Shown here: piece after piece, positions 33,345-45,616 of the stretch | Numbering within the stretch: position 1 is the stretch's first letter | Layout: each line of letters starts with the position of its first letter | Assembly (NCBI RefSeq): GCF_011386835.1 | Contig: NC_088797.1 | Location: forward strand, 97,908,264 to 97,972,263 | Source: Chrysemys picta bellii | Lineage: Eukaryota; Chordata; Testudines; Emydidae | DNA length: 64,000 bases | Direction: 5' to 3' | Position numbers and translations under genes: made by a program | Notes under the pieces: generated by a model | Database searches by the model: none | Told to the model about the DNA's origin: nothing | What the model saw: the letters and a program-made list of their open reading frames with translations, nothing else

Positions 33345-33502
33345 ATTCTGTGTAACAGTTGTGTGTGTTTCTCCTTGATGCAAACCCACCCCCTTTATTG
33401 ATTTTAATTCCCTGTAAGCCAAGTCGCCCCTCCCTTTGTCAGAGCAACAGCAGACAATCGTTTCGTGCCTTTTTTCAGTGCAGATGCCTTAGCACGGCAA
33501 GC

Positions 33503-35835
33503 ATGGAGCCCGTTCAGATCACCGCCGCAATTATGAGCACTGTGTGACGTGCAGTCTATATGGTTTTATAAAAATATGATTAGTGAATATAATGTAACTG
33601 GGATATGCTTCATGCAAAAGGTCTCTTGTAAGGTATCATTACAAAGCTTATAATCTACTGAGTGTGATAATCCTATTTGTACCACTCTTGTTTCTAAAAC
33701 TAGAAATATAAAATATAACTCTGAAGGCCTATTGCAATTATGCAAAATGTGAGCCATTAATGGTGGTTTGGAATCTTGATGACTTCCATTAACCAGGACC
33801 ATTGTCTGCAGATAGCTGTGTTTTACCTGTGAGTCGTCTTGTATATGTGTGTGCTGGCAAGTGGGTAATGAAGTCTTGCAGTGACATGTGATCATGTCAC
33901 CTGAACTGGAATCCATCTTTAACCTGGTGCTTTTCCAGTGAGGGGGGGTGGAAACCCAGAGGGACAAAGGGTTCCCGCCTTATGCAAAAGATCTATAAAG
34001 GGGTGGAACAGAAAAAAGAGAGAGAGGAGCCATCATGAAGAATCCCCTAGCTACCACCTGAGCTGGAACAAGAGCTGTACCAGGGGAAAGAATTGTGCCC
34101 AGGCCTGGAAGGTGTCCAGTCTGAGGAAAAAACTTACTAAAGCATCTCTGAGGGTGAGATTATCTGTATTCAGTTTGATTAGACATAGATTTGTGCATTT
34201 TATTTTATTTTGCTTGGTGACTTACTTTGTTCTGTCTGTTATTACTTGGAACCACTTAAATCCTACTTTCTGTATTTAATAAAATCACTTTTTACTTATT
34301 AATTATCTCAGAGTATGTATTAATACCTGGGGGAGCAAACAACTGTGCATATCTCTCTGTCAGTGTTATAGAGGGTGAACAATTTAGGAGTTTATCCTGC
34401 ATAAGCTTTATACAGGGTAAAATGGATTTATTTGGGTTTAGACCCCATTGGGAGTTGGGCATCTGAGTGCTAAAGACAAGCACACTTCTGTGAGCTGTTT
34501 TCAGGTAAACCTGCAGCTTTGGGGCAAGTAATTCATACCCTGGGTCTTTGTTGGAGCAGGTGAGAGTGTCTGGCTCAGCAAGTCAGGGTGCTGAAGTCCT
34601 GAGCTGGCAGGGAAAACAGGAGCAGAGGTAGTCTTGGCACATTGGGTGGCAGCTCCCAGGGGGGTTTCTGTGATCCAACCTGTCACACACTGTAAACACC
34701 ACTCGTGTTATCCTGCAGTATATGCAGAACCAGAACCTGCAAAAGCAAAACCAGGCGAGTAGGCGACGGCAGCGCGGTGACGAGAGTTATGAGGACATGG
34801 ACACAGACTTCTCTCAAAGTACGGGCTCTGGCAATGTGGACATCATGGTGTTAATGGGGCAGGTTCATGCCATGGAACGCCGATTCTGAGCCCAGGAAAC
34901 AAGCACAGACTGGTGGGACTGCATAGGGTTGCATGTCTGGGACAATTCCCAGTGGCTGCGAAACTTTTGCATGCATAAGGGCACTTTCATGGAACTTTGA
35001 CTTGCTTTCCCCTGCCCTGAAGTGCAAGAATACCAGCAGCCCTCACAGTTCACAAGCGAGTGGTGATAGCCCTGTGGAAGCTTGCAACACCAGACAGCTA
35101 CCGGTCAGTCGGGCAGATTTGGAGTGGGCAAATCTACTGTGGGGCCTGCTGTGATCCAAGTAACCAACGCAATCAAAGAGCTGCTGATAGTGTAGTGTGG
35201 TGACTCTGGGAAATGTGCAGGTCATAGTGGATGGCTTTGCTGCAATGGGATTCCTTAACTGTGGTGGGGCGATAGACAGAACCCATATCCCTATCTTGGC
35301 ACCGGAGCACCAAGGCAGCAAGTACATAAACCGAAAGGGGTACTTTTCAATGGTGCTGCAAGCCCTGGTGGATCACAAGGGACGTTTCACCAACATCAAC
35401 GTGGGATGGCCGGGAAAGGTACATGACGCTCGCATCTTCAGGAACTCTGGTCTGTTTCAAAAGCTGCAGCAAGGGACTTTCTTCCCAGACCAGAAAATAA
35501 CCATTGGGGATGTTGAAATGCCTATAGTTATCCTTGGGGACCCAGCCTACCCCTTAATGCCATGGCTCATGAAGTTGTACACCGGCAGCCTGAACAGTAG
35601 TCAGGAGCTGTTCAACCATAGGCTGAGCAAATGCAGAATGGTGGTAGAGTGTGCATTTGGACGTTTAAAACCGCGCTGGCGCAGTTTACTGACTCAGGTA
35701 GACCTCAGCGAAACCAGTATTCCTATTGTTATTACTGCTTGCTGTGCGCTCCACAATATCTGTGAGAGTAAGGGGGAGACATTTATGGTGGGGTGGGAGG
35801 TTGAGGCAAATCGCCTGGCCGCTGATTACGCATAG
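33503..35835 (+). pseudogene. Harbinger transposase gene, split by an LTR
   Basis: A start at 33503 reads MEPVQITAAIMST and resumes in frame after the LTR at 34693 (NTTRVILQYMQNQNLQ), so the LTR entered codon 14. The N-terminal domain (WDNSQWLRNFCM, LCDLLSPALK-like) runs to about 35110, where frameshifts and stops occur. From 35197 a clean 212-codon frame encodes the nuclease domain: D27 in GGAIDRTHI, D77 in HDARIF, D115 in ILGDPAYP and E151 in VVECAFGRLK, the last two 35 residues apart as in DDE nucleases. The frame ends NRLAADYA. Known role: cutting element ends with the Myb-like partner. Confidence 0.9.
33543..34687 (+). mobile_element. Solo LTR of an endogenous retrovirus (LTR B)
   Basis: The 1,145-bp unit starts TGTGACGTGCAG and ends CCAACCTGTCACA. 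A perfect 5-bp target duplication CACTG flanks it (33538-33542 and 34688-34692). A TATA box (TATAAA at 33994) and a polyadenylation signal (AATAAA at 34278) in that order set the plus orientation. No internal genes remain. Confidence 0.88.
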
Positions 35836-36169
35836 CCAGACACCAGGGCGGTTAGCAGAGTACAGGAGAGCCCGGTGCGCATCAGAGAAGCTTTGAAAAC
35901 CAGTTTCATGACACGCCAGGCTACGGTGTGAAAGTTCTGTTTTGTTTCTCCTTGATGAACCCCCCCGCTTGGTTCACTCTACTTCCCTGTAAGCTAACCA
36001 CCCTTCCCTCCCACCTTCGATCACAGCTTGCAGAGGCAATAGAGTCACTGTTGCGTCACATTCATGCATTCTTTATTAATTCATGACACAAATAGGGGGA
36101 TAACTGTCCGGGTGAGGTGGGGGAAGAGGGAAGGACAAGGCCACACTGCACTTTAAAACTTATTGAATG

Positions 36170-37023
36170 TCAACTTTCTGTTGCTTGGGCAGTCCTCTGG
36201 GGTGGAGTGGTTGGGTGCCCGGAGGCCCCCCTCCGCATTCTTGGGCATCTGGGTGAGGAGGCTATGGAACTTGGGGAAGAGGGTGGTTGGTTACACAGGG
36301 GCTGTAGTGGCGGTCTGTGCTCATGCTGCCTTTTCTGAACCTCAACCATATGCCGGAGCATATCAGTTTGTTCCTCCAGTAGCCTCAGCATTGCCTCTTG
36401 CCTTCTGTCACCAAGCTGACACCACCTATCATCTTCAGCCCGTCACCTGTCCTCGCGTTCATATTGTGCTTTTCTGGACTCTGACTCCATGCATTCTGTT
36501 GGGTTCTTCCAGTGTGGGAGAGACTGTATGAACTCAGAGAACATTTCATCGTGAGTGCGTTTTTTTCACCTTCTAATCTTCGCTAGCCTCTGGGAAGGAG
36601 AAGGTAGCATGAGCGTTGAAACATTTGCAGCTGGTGGAGCTCCTCATCTTCCTTGTCCCCAAAACCCACATCCCTGTTGCCTGCTACTCCATTGATGGAG
36701 TCAAAGCACAGAGGTGGGGTAGTTGTAGGGGCACCTCCCAGAATGGCATGCAGTTCATCATAGAAGCAGCATGTCTGGGGCTCTGACACGGAATGACTGT
36801 TTGCCTCTCTGGTTTTTTGGTAGGCTTGCCTCAGCTACTTAAGTTTCATGCAGCACTGCTGCGGGTCCCTGTTATAGCCTCTGTCCTTCATGCTCTTGGA
36901 GATTTTTTCAAATGTTTGGGCATTTCGTCTTTTGGAACGGAGTTCTGATAGCACGGATTCGTCTCCCCATACCTCCTGTTTGGCCCATGCTGGGGCTCTT
37001 TTGCGATTCTGGGACTCCATCAT
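36170..37023 (-). pseudogene. Harbinger Myb/SANT-like DNA-binding protein
   Basis: From a start at 37023 the minus strand reads MMESQNRKRAPAWAKQEVWG, then DESVLSELRSKRRNAQTFEK and MKDRGYNRDPQQCCMKLKE, a Myb/SANT tri-helix. A second segment (SEPQTCCFYDELHAILGGA) follows in another frame. The coiled-coil tail (LRLLEEQTDMLRHMVEVQKR, down to about 36170) with a proline/serine end is in yet another frame. The canonical second helix tryptophan region between AW and WGDE is shortened by a deletion. Binds element termini in active relatives; broken here. Confidence 0.85.
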
Positions 37024-37399
37024 GGTCACCTTTGCTGATGAGATCTGCACTCACTTGCTGGCCAAACAGGAAATTAGATTCAAAAGTTTGCAGGCCTTTT
37101 CCTGTCCACCTGGCCAGTGCATTGGAGTTGAGTGTTGTCCAGAGCGGTCACAATGGAGCACTCTGGGATAGCTCCCGGAAGCCAATACCATCGAATTGTG
37201 GCCACACTGCCCCACAATACCCCAAATTCAACCTGGCAAGGTCGATTTCAGCACTAATCCCCTCGTCGGGGAGGAGTACAGAAATAGATAAAGAGCACTT
37301 TAAGTTGAAAAAATGGCTTTGTCGTCTGGACGGGTGCAGGGTTAAATCGATGTAACGCTGCTAAATTCGACCTAAACTCATAGTGTAGATTAGGGCTAA

Positions 37400-37690
37400 G
37401 AGGGGACATAACCATTTTCAAGTACATAAAAGGTTTTACAAGGAGGAGGGAGAAAAATTGTTCTTCTCAACCTCTGAGGAGAGGACAAGAAGCAATGGGC
37501 TTAAATTGCAGCAAGGGAGGTTTAGGTTGGACATTAGGAAAAACTTCCTAACTGTCACGGTGGTTAAGCACTGGAATAAATTGCTTAGGGAGGTTGTGGA
37601 ATCTCCATCATTGGAGATTTTTAAGAGCAGGTTAGACAAACACCTGTCAGGGATGGTCTAGATAATAGGTCTAGATAATACTTAGTGAGT
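37400..37690 (+). mobile_element. CR1 LINE, part after the Harbinger insertion
   Basis: Continues the copy from 30975: AGAGGGGACATAACCATTTT through GGTTTAGGTTGGACATTAGG to CACCTGTCAGGGATGGTC. It ends near 37690 after a short internal duplication GGTCTAGATAATA (x2), without the usual 3' tail; unrelated sequence follows. Confidence 0.88.
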
Positions 37691-38221
37691 AGGTGTAAGG
37701 GAGTTGTAAAAGGCTGTGAAGTGGCTCTTAAATTGTGTATGCATAGTGTTCTTTCTGGATAGTGAGTTAAGTGTGTGTATGACAGGATCCAGAACCTCCT
37801 GAGTCTGACAGTGTCAAGGGCCAGTGCGAGTCTATGTACTTTTTGAGGCACTCCTTGGAGAGGGTAAGGGGAGGGAGGCATGGGCAGCCTTTTTACTTTT
37901 TGCCCTTTAATAGTGTTAGATGGAATCTTGGGAATGACAGTGAAAGGAAGTGAAGAGCTTGTACATATCAGCAACACTGGGATTGGCACTCTAAAGGTAT
38001 GTGTATTAACGTGTTGTACTGGAGCATTGCTGAACGAGGGCAAAGTTAAGGTTGCATGGTCAACCTTAGCCATGTATTTCCTGGTTTTCAGAAGTTTGAG
38101 TTTTGCTCAGCTCAGCATTCTGCAAGGGCATGATGTACCACCAGGCAACCATAACTCTGCATTAATGTAACTTTTTAACCATTTAATTTTATATTTATTC
38201 TTGTATATTAATTTATATTCT
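37691..38221 (+). other. CPEB3: CPEB3 intron, no gene recognised
   Basis: No supported gene; the minus-strand frame at 37621-38073 has no recognisable domain. Confidence 0.45.
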
Positions 38222-38335
38222 GGTAGTGCCCCAAAACCCCAATCAAGATTAGGGCCCCGTTTGGCTCTGTCTCCCTGTGTGTTTGTATAGCACGTCTCGA
38301 AGAAATTACAATCTTGTTTAGTAAGGGAGTAATCC
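38222..38335 (+). repeat. Ancient interspersed repeat fragment
   Basis: GTAGTGCCCCAAAACCCCAA, AATCAAGATTAGGGCCCCGT, TGTTTGTATAGCAC and TTACAATCTTG follow in the order of an old amniote repeat that reads, by recollection, as 'GCACCAATCA...GGGCCCCATTGTGCTAGG...ACAAACAC...TTACAATCT'. A shorter piece of the same kind lies just before the MITE at 53698. No family name is assigned. Confidence 0.4.
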
Positions 38336-39386
38336 ATGTGAACTGAAAAGTTATTAAATCTCTGTCCGTCATTTTTTAAAGTATGTAAATTTGTGAAAGA
38401 GCTGGCCGGTGACAGAAGCATCTTTCTCTTAATGATGGGATACTGTACTGTTCTAGTGATGCATAGGGCTAAATTTTCAGAGGCATCAGCCTCTTCTGAT
38501 ATTTTTCTCAGGTTTGTATGCACAGAAAGGACTTAAAGATTACCTGATTTAAATATGCTGCTTTTTAAATATTTGGTCCTTCATATTTTCATGTTCCTAG
38601 AATTAAGATATATTTTGTTTGCAGCCTCTTCTATTGAAATATTAGCCTTGACCACTAGACAATATTAATAGTGCATTTTCATTTCCATAGTTCTTTCCCA
38701 CATGCTTTGTTAAAATATTGAGGTTCATACTATTTAATTTCCATTCCTGAGACTTAAACAGAATACAAATTTTTGCCAGTTTTTCATTCCTTCTCTCTGC
38801 TGTGTTAAAGTATTAACCTATATGAAAGTGTGTGGGCATGGAAACAGAAAGATGACTTCTGGCATACAAAATAAGATTTGAAAACCTGTTAGTTTTAACA
38901 TTAAGGTTCTGATTTAACTAATGAAAGTCAGGAAGTATAGGGTGGATGCTCAAAACTCAATACTTAACACACCAGTTGTGTTTTTATATTACAAGGATCT
39001 CTGAGTAAAGTCTTTGGAACCAATTCAGCTTTGATACAAGTGGATACAACTTGCACTGAAGTCAGAGATGAGTTTTATGAAAATACAACTTTTATGAAAA
39101 TATAGACTCAATTAAGTAGTTTGTTTATGCAAATGCAGCTAAATGGCAGAGTTCAAGCCAGTAAAGTACTCATTAAGATAGAGGATCACATTTTAACTAC
39201 GTTTAAAGAGCATAATATGAGGCAAGGTGGAAATATCATTTTATAAAAGGAAGGCACTTTAAGGAGACCACTTCTACTGGTTATATCATACATTTGGCAG
39301 TGCAGTGGCTCTTGATGCACTTCTATGAAATGAACAGAAGCCAGGGATGATGAGTGCCTGTGTGCTGGAAGCTGGTTGCACCCTCA
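38336..39386 (+). other. CPEB3: CPEB3 intron, no gene recognised
   Basis: AT-rich, no gene or repeat recognised. Confidence 0.5.
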
Positions 39387-39680
39387 GGCCATGTCTACAC
39401 TTGCTGGGGGTGGATGCTGCTGCGATCGATGCAGGGGAGGTCTATTTAGTGTGTCTAGTGAAGACCCATTACATCAACTGCAGAGTGCTCTCCGGTCGAC
39501 TCCGGTACTCCACCGGAATGAGAAGATTAAGGTAAGTCGATGGGGGAGCATCTTCCATCAACGCAGCACAGTGTAGACACCGCAGTAAGTCGACCTAAGC
39601 TATGTCAACTCCAGCTACCTTATTCACATCGCTGGAGTAGCATAATTTAGGTTGACTTACTGCAGTAGTGTAGACAAGGC
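39387..39680. mobile_element. Harbinger-type MITE, 294 bp
   Basis: Ends are GGCCATGTCTACACTTGC and, reverse-complemented, GCCTTGTCTACACTACTGC. The interior repeats AAGTCGA/GTCGACCTAAGC blocks in inverted order. No clear 3-bp duplication survives and there is no coding sequence. Confidence 0.75.
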
Positions 39681-41054
39681 AGCAAAGTCATTTGTGGATT
39701 GTGCTGCCAGTAAGTGACTTACACCTGAAGGAATAGTGGGGTAGTGGAAAGAGGAAGTAGAGATGACAAGAGAAGAGGATTAAGGAGGTTCTCAATCCCA
39801 GACCTAGTGGTGGGAAGGAAGTGATCTGGAGCTCCTTCCATTGGGGAAAAAAATGGATAAACTTGGAGGCATCTAAAACCAAAAATAATTGAAAGTATAT
39901 CTCCCCCTTCTATCTCTCTCCTCCCCTGACCCTAAGTTTTCCTGTGTTAGATCATGTTTTACACCTTTCCTATTGCTTGTACATATCCAGATGCTTGATT
40001 TGACTCTTACTGAGGGCAGTGTCTCCTGTCAGTGACTATTGAGGCCCTTTTGCTAGTACAATGGGATTTTAGTCTTTCTGCTTTTTTTCCCCCACCCCAT
40101 CTCATAATCCTGTCTTTTTTCCCCATTTGTTTTCCCAGTCCTTCTCTCCCTGCCTTACATCTCCCTGTAAATTCACATTCCTCTCATCTCTTCAATCCTG
40201 TATACAGCATAGGAGTACCATCTGCTTTCGCAGCACTTCTGCTCAGGGCTCCCCAGGCTTTGTGTTGCACAATACATGTGAATCTGAAGAGTGGGGAGTG
40301 AAGCTCCAGACTGGGCTGGGTCAGACTCAGTAGTTTGGAAGCAGTGTGAGGAGAATTCCCGTACAGTTGCCTATTAGTTGTGGATTGGAACTTTACTTTA
40401 CCTCAGAACCAAAAAATTGTACAGTGGGGAAGGGAAGGCTTTAAGATTCTTGGCCACTGGCTTTATGCCACCCAGCATGCATGTAAAATGAAGGTATCTG
40501 CTTGTAAATGCACAGTTCATATATTCAAACTTCATAGTGTGAAAAAAAAAGTACTTTTGCAATTCACGTTCTGATGGAGTACTTAAAAGGATACCTTCCT
40601 GTGGTATCAAACAGCAACAGGTAACTGCTAGGTCCTAGGTGCTACTGTAATACAAACAATAATAATAATAATAATAATAATGAGAAAAAAAACACATGAG
40701 GAGAGCTGAAGAGAAGTCCAGAAAACATTGCAGTTGTCCAAAAGAGGACTCCTAAAAATAGAAACAAATACCAACTAGAGCCAGGTTGGATCAGCGAGAG
40801 GACCCTCTGCTTCCAATATTCAGACCAATATAGTCTATAGTAATAGAAAACCTATTGTCATGCATGAACCTGCCTTAACAACAGCAGGACTACCAGGCGA
40901 TAATTAACTTCAGTATGAATTATTCATTCAGAGCTGAGGATAACAGCATATAATATGTCAGTGTCCATTTATCTTTGAAAAGAGCGTGTCACAAAGGGGA
41001 CTGTTGGTATTTGAGATCACTATTTTAATTTGAAAGTGTATTTAAAAAAACTAA
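39681..41054 (+). other. CPEB3: CPEB3 intron with a small (AAT)n
   Basis: Contains (AAT)8-9 at 40657-40682. No gene recognised; the pyrimidine-rich stretch at about 40030-40260 lacks splice-bounded coding sequence. Confidence 0.5.
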
Positions 41055-41689
41055 TTCTTCTTCAAGTAGTATATCTATGGTGTTCCACTTCAGGTGTGCA
41101 TGAGCCTTTGATTGGAGTGTTTTGGTAGCAATACTTGCTCAGCTCATGTTTGGGCTCCAGACATTATGCCCCATACTGATGCTATGCAGAGCCGCGCAGG
41201 CAAACCACCCACAGTTCCTTTTCAACCACATTGGCCTGCGATAGAACCTATCATCATGCCTATTCTAGCCTAGCCTGTTGCTTATCCCTTTTAGCTTAGT
41301 TCGCAGAGATAGTTTAGTTTATTTGGAATTCTATTTTTAATAGTTATTTTCTATCAGCCTCCTCCATCCATTGCTGAGGGGCTGTCTTTGGGGGTTGTCA
41401 TTGCTGGGGTATACAGGAATTCCCAGACTTCAAGCACTATCTCTCCTGCCGGGAATCTATCCCAGTTAGTGATGGTCATTCTTGGTGCCTCTGCTGTTTG
41501 GGAAACACCCACATACCAGACACACATAAGATCTGCACATCTTTAAAAAGCAGATTTAGGAAAAATAGGGAAATTAAGTTCAAGTAGCTCAGGATGGAGC
41601 AATCCCTGAGACCAGACTCCAATCCAGGCTCTGAGAATTCCCCTGTACTCCACCCTTCAAGCACATTTCGTGTCCTGTCAACTTCTGTA

Positions 41690-42960
41690 TCCTAGTCACA
41701 GAGAGCATTGCAGGATAAGGCCACGTAAGTACTCGTAAGACTCCAAGGAAGGGGAGCTCTAGATCTCCTACCAGAGAATCTTCAAAGAAATCTTGGTCAT
41801 CTCACAAAGGGACCATTTCAGAGACCTCAGGTCCCAAAGCAAGTATCATTAGGTCCCTATGCTGTTCCAGTATCAGAAGTTCAATGAAAACTTCAACCTT
41901 CTCCAAGTGCTGCGGTACCAAGCATACTTTAATACTGAAACCTCCCTTGCTACCAACTAGACATGACCATTCCAGCAGAGACTCTAAGCATTCTGCTTCG
42001 AAGAAGTCTGTACCATATTCATACGCCTCTGTTCCACCCTCCGTACCCAACCCAGTGTCCCAAGCTATTACACAGGTATACCAGAAGACGACAGCTTCTT
42101 CTATACTATTTTCAACCTCCACACATGCACCACCAAAGCTTTCAGCATCCTCATAATTATGCCATCTCATCAGGCACTGCTGTCCTTGGTACATAGACAG
42201 CTAACTTTAGGGTCCTGTCTCAGCTTAGATATGTCCGGTATTGCAGTAATTCAGATATTCCAGATATCTATTTGTTTCAGAGGTGCTGGAATCTCCATTG
42301 TTGTCCAGCACTTGAACGGCTGTCAGTACTAAGATCTTCTGGGTCACAGAGACCATATCTTTCCCTGGTGCCTTCCAGCTCTCCAGTATTTACCACACAG
42401 GGCAGACAACCATGCCCATCTCCATTTCCCACCCCACCTTTAGATTATGTTGAGGATTCCTCTGATTCTCAGATTTGTCTGTCTGCTGTGGAAAGGACTA
42501 TTCCTTTGGCCTATGCTGAAAGGAAAAAAATGATCTTGAGCCCTATCTCATTGGTATGACCAACAGTGGATGTTGCCTCCCCTATTCTATGGATCGCCTC
42601 TGCGAACTTATTGGGATCTTTGGCTGTTTATTGCCAACAGTTCTCAAAAGCCCCTAGTTTCTCCCTGGGTGGATCATAGAGAAAGTCACTTGCCTGATCC
42701 ACCACTTCATCCTGAACAGCCCAAACCTCTCAGAGAGGAGACTTTCAAGGGGCAAGAGGAAAAAACAGACAGGAGGTAACACCTCAGATGAAGATTTCAT
42801 TATCGTCCGCAGATGAGGCTGTAATACCTCCACCACCTTCTTTGGCTGGTGATTTTAAGCAATTTCAGGAGCTGATGAAGTGCATTGAAGACTGGCTCCA
42901 AATTCCATTAGAGGAAGTTGTGGCACATGGGTCCATTGGTGCTAGCTGAAAAATGGTTCA
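41690..42960 (+). pseudogene. DIRS-like gag remnant
   Basis: Serine/proline-rich open segments (for example the frame at 42272-42559, with LVPSSSPVFTTQGRQPCPSP and SQICLSAVERTIP) precede FQELMKCIEDWLQIPLEEV near 42860. They occupy the position of gag in DIRS elements. The similarity is mainly in composition and order, so the assignment depends on the flanking domains. Confidence 0.5.
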
Positions 42961-43264
42961 TTGTTCTTTACAAGCAACTCCTGGCTCAGACCTTGCAAAC
43001 TCACTGCACCTAACACACCACTTTCATGGTATTATCTATGAAGAGTAGCATGTGAGGTCTCTACTGAAAGCTTGTAATTTCTCAGTACTCACAGTCATTG
43101 TGAGATGTGTGTATGAATAATTTTTTAAAGAATAATGTAATTATATTTAAAACTATGCCTTATGATCTTGAAGTAAAAGTTAGTCACCTAGGGAATCGTA
43201 CGTCTCTGTGATCGCCCGTTCAAGCAAAAGGTTGAAACTGGTTAGCTGGTGATGTTTATTATAA

Positions 43265-44477
43265 CTCTTACAGCTATAATGCCATTGTTAGATTCCAGAG
43301 ATTGGTTCACAGCCCTTGACCTTCAGGACACTTATTTTTGCATTTCACCCCCTCACAAGAAGCTTCTTTATTTTACATTCAATCAGGATAACTTCTCAAA
43401 GGTCATAGCTGTCGTAACCACTTGGTGATGGCAGTTAGGTATAATCATCTTCCCTTATCTGAACGCTTGGCCTGCTCAAGGGCTGGGGGATTGTATGACA
43501 AAGTTCTTTCCACAGCATACGCAGCCATGTCCCAATTCCACAGGTTAGGTCTTCAACTCAACATTGAAAAGTTCATTTTGACCCCAGACCTCATAGGGGC
43601 TTCTCTGGATGCCATAACAGCCAGGCCTACCTATTTGTGCACAGGTTTACAGTCCTAACAAATCTCATCTACAAGGTTCAAATAAACCCCCACATGTCTG
43701 TGAGAAATTGCCATCAACTTCTAGGACAGGTGGCAGCTTGTACTTTTGTAATACAACATGCCAGGTACCTCTTCTGAGCCATCCGTGGAAGCACCCAACA
43801 GTCTATATCCCGAACATAACTGGTATCTGTCTCTCCCTGCGTACTCCACTCCTTCAATTGGTGAAAGGAGCTGTCCAAAGGCTATGCAGGAGTCTCTCAT
43901 CCAACCTCCTCCTACCATCACTATAACATTGGATGCGTCCCTTGTGGTATGGTGAACGCACCTAGCCATGCACACACTGCTCAGGGCGAATAGTCTGCAC
44001 AAGTCTCTTTTCTTCATATCAACCTCCTGGATGTAAGTGTGTACTCAGGAACACCTGTATCCACTTCTTTCCATTAATCAGGGGCAAATCAGTCATTCAT
44101 GATAGATAATATAGTCTGCATGTTCTACATAAATCAATCAGGGGTGGGGTGTGTGGGTGAGATCCCCCTCCCTTTGTGCCAAAGTAATAAAACTATGGAA
44201 CTAGTGTATAGCCAATCACATCCTCATCTCAGCCTCTTACTTACTAGGCATATAAAACACCATGGCTGATGATCTGAGTAGGCACTTCTCCCTAGATCAC
44301 CAGTGAGAGCTGGACTCAAATTCTCAAACCTATTTTTCTGACTTAAGGGCTTCTGGTGGTGGTCCTCTTTGTCACCGCAACCAAAAGGAAGTGCAAGAAA
44401 CTCTGCTCAAGAGAAGGACTGGGTCCCCAGTCCCTAGGTATGCCTTCCTGTAATATGTTGCTGGGGATATCCAGAGT
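43265..44477 (+). pseudogene. DIRS-like reverse transcriptase and RNase H (broken)
   Basis: Near 43303 the text reads DWFTALDLQDTYFCISPPHK, the RT block with the first catalytic aspartate. Later IFPYLNAWPAQG stands where YLDDW is expected, so catalytic residues are lost, and LGLQLNIEKFILTP (about 43552) follows. RNase H shows TLDASLVVW (about 43930), GGGV.SPPLCAKVIKLWN-like text (about 44135) and NTMADDLSRHFSLDHQ (about 44255). Ends at the LTR insertion after GLGPQSLG (about 44420). Confidence 0.75.
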
Positions 44478-45616
44478 TGTGATCCACTGTGTTATCCCTT
44501 TGCCTCAGTAAGAGTGAGCTTTGCTGGAGATTAGACTGGTGTGTCAGCTCCCAGTCACACTAGTCTGTCTTCCTCACCAGCAAACTCCTTGAGGGTCTCC
44601 CAGCCCAAACTTTGTCTAGCAAGTAACAGTCAGTAAACTATAGCCACTGAGCTTCTCAGAGATGTTTCTTGGCAGTGCACAGACCATATCACTGTTTATT
44701 CAGAGGAGAAAGATATTGAGTTTGCTCTTTTAAAGAGTCAGTACATTATAGCTTATTAATTTAACTGGGGTAAATATATGCTTCTGTTCAAGCATAGCAC
44801 TGAGTCGATTTCGTGTAAAAACAAAACAAGATTATTAGCAAAAGAACATAAATTAAGTGATACCAAATAGTAGGGATAAAGATATTATGCTTACAAGCAA
44901 ACCCAAGTGAAAACGTTCACCAAAAGGACTAAAACTTAATCTGGCAAGATACAACCTTTGTTCAAGAGGGTTCCTCTTGCCCACCATCTCCTTTCCAACT
45001 TTTATTGGCCAGCCAGGCCAGGATCCATCACAGAAAACAAATTGCTTGGTTTCTTTGTCTCCTAAGGTGATGAATAAAGATGGAGTCTTGGTAATTTTTT
45101 TTATATCCCCAGAGGGATTGTCTTTGTTTTTACAAGGCAGGAAGCCCTCCTATGGGTTCAGCTTGACGCTCTGCTTGCCATGTCCCCCCGGGAGCTGACA
45201 TTATGTTGATTTTGCAGTCTCCTGTGATTTTTACAATACAAATGCCCTTCCTGCAACCTCCAATGCAAGTGAAAAGTCCATTGTCCATGTTACCAGTCAC
45301 AACTGGCTCAGTTTGCCACTGAACTAGAGATGTCCCTTCCCCTTCATCTGGAAAAACCTGTTTTGCCTCCTTTGTCTGTTTAGTCTCCAAAACATACCAG
45401 AGAGTATCCATAATTTCACCTAAACTGTTGTTACAAACATTTCACAGTGATATTAATAACCAGCGAGGTGTTAGTTTTCCAAAATCATTATATGACACCT
45501 TTCAGATACAGATTATAACAATAGTGAGTTGGAGAACACTCAGCTGGTCAGGCCAGCTGAAACTCACTGCCAGGGGGCCCTTTGCCTTCTAGGATAGGGA
45601 TGCTGTTAGGGTCACA
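44478..45616 (-). mobile_element. Solo LTR of an endogenous retrovirus (LTR C)
   Basis: The 1,139-bp unit has TGTGATCC at 44478 and GGGTCACA ending at 45616. On the minus strand a TATA box (TTTATA on plus at 45100-45105) precedes a polyadenylation signal (TTTATT on plus at 44695-44700), fixing the orientation. The flanking pentamers AGAGT and CTTCC do not match, so the exact borders are uncertain. DIRS sequence is interrupted at both sides. The minus-strand frame at 45130-45411 has no recognised domain. Confidence 0.6.

Larger units (their letters stand above)
32403..37396. mobile_element. PIF/Harbinger DNA transposon 2 (nearly full length, 5.0 kb)
   Basis: Ends are GGGTATGTCTACACTACGAA and, reverse-complemented, GCCCTAATCTACACTATGAG; both continue to a shared TTAGGTC. 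Flanking triplets are TGA (32400-32402) and TAA (37397-37399), a slightly mutated 3-bp duplication, and outside them the CR1 text is continuous. The element carries a transposase on the plus strand and a Myb/SANT-like protein on the minus strand, in convergent order. It is itself invaded by a SINE (33271) and an LTR (33543). It represents a different family from the remnant at 487. Confidence 0.92.

Noticed and set aside
44977..45411. Open frames within LTR C as a retroviral gene
   Set aside because: They fall inside a unit with TATA and polyadenylation signals in LTR order and show no retroviral protein motif.
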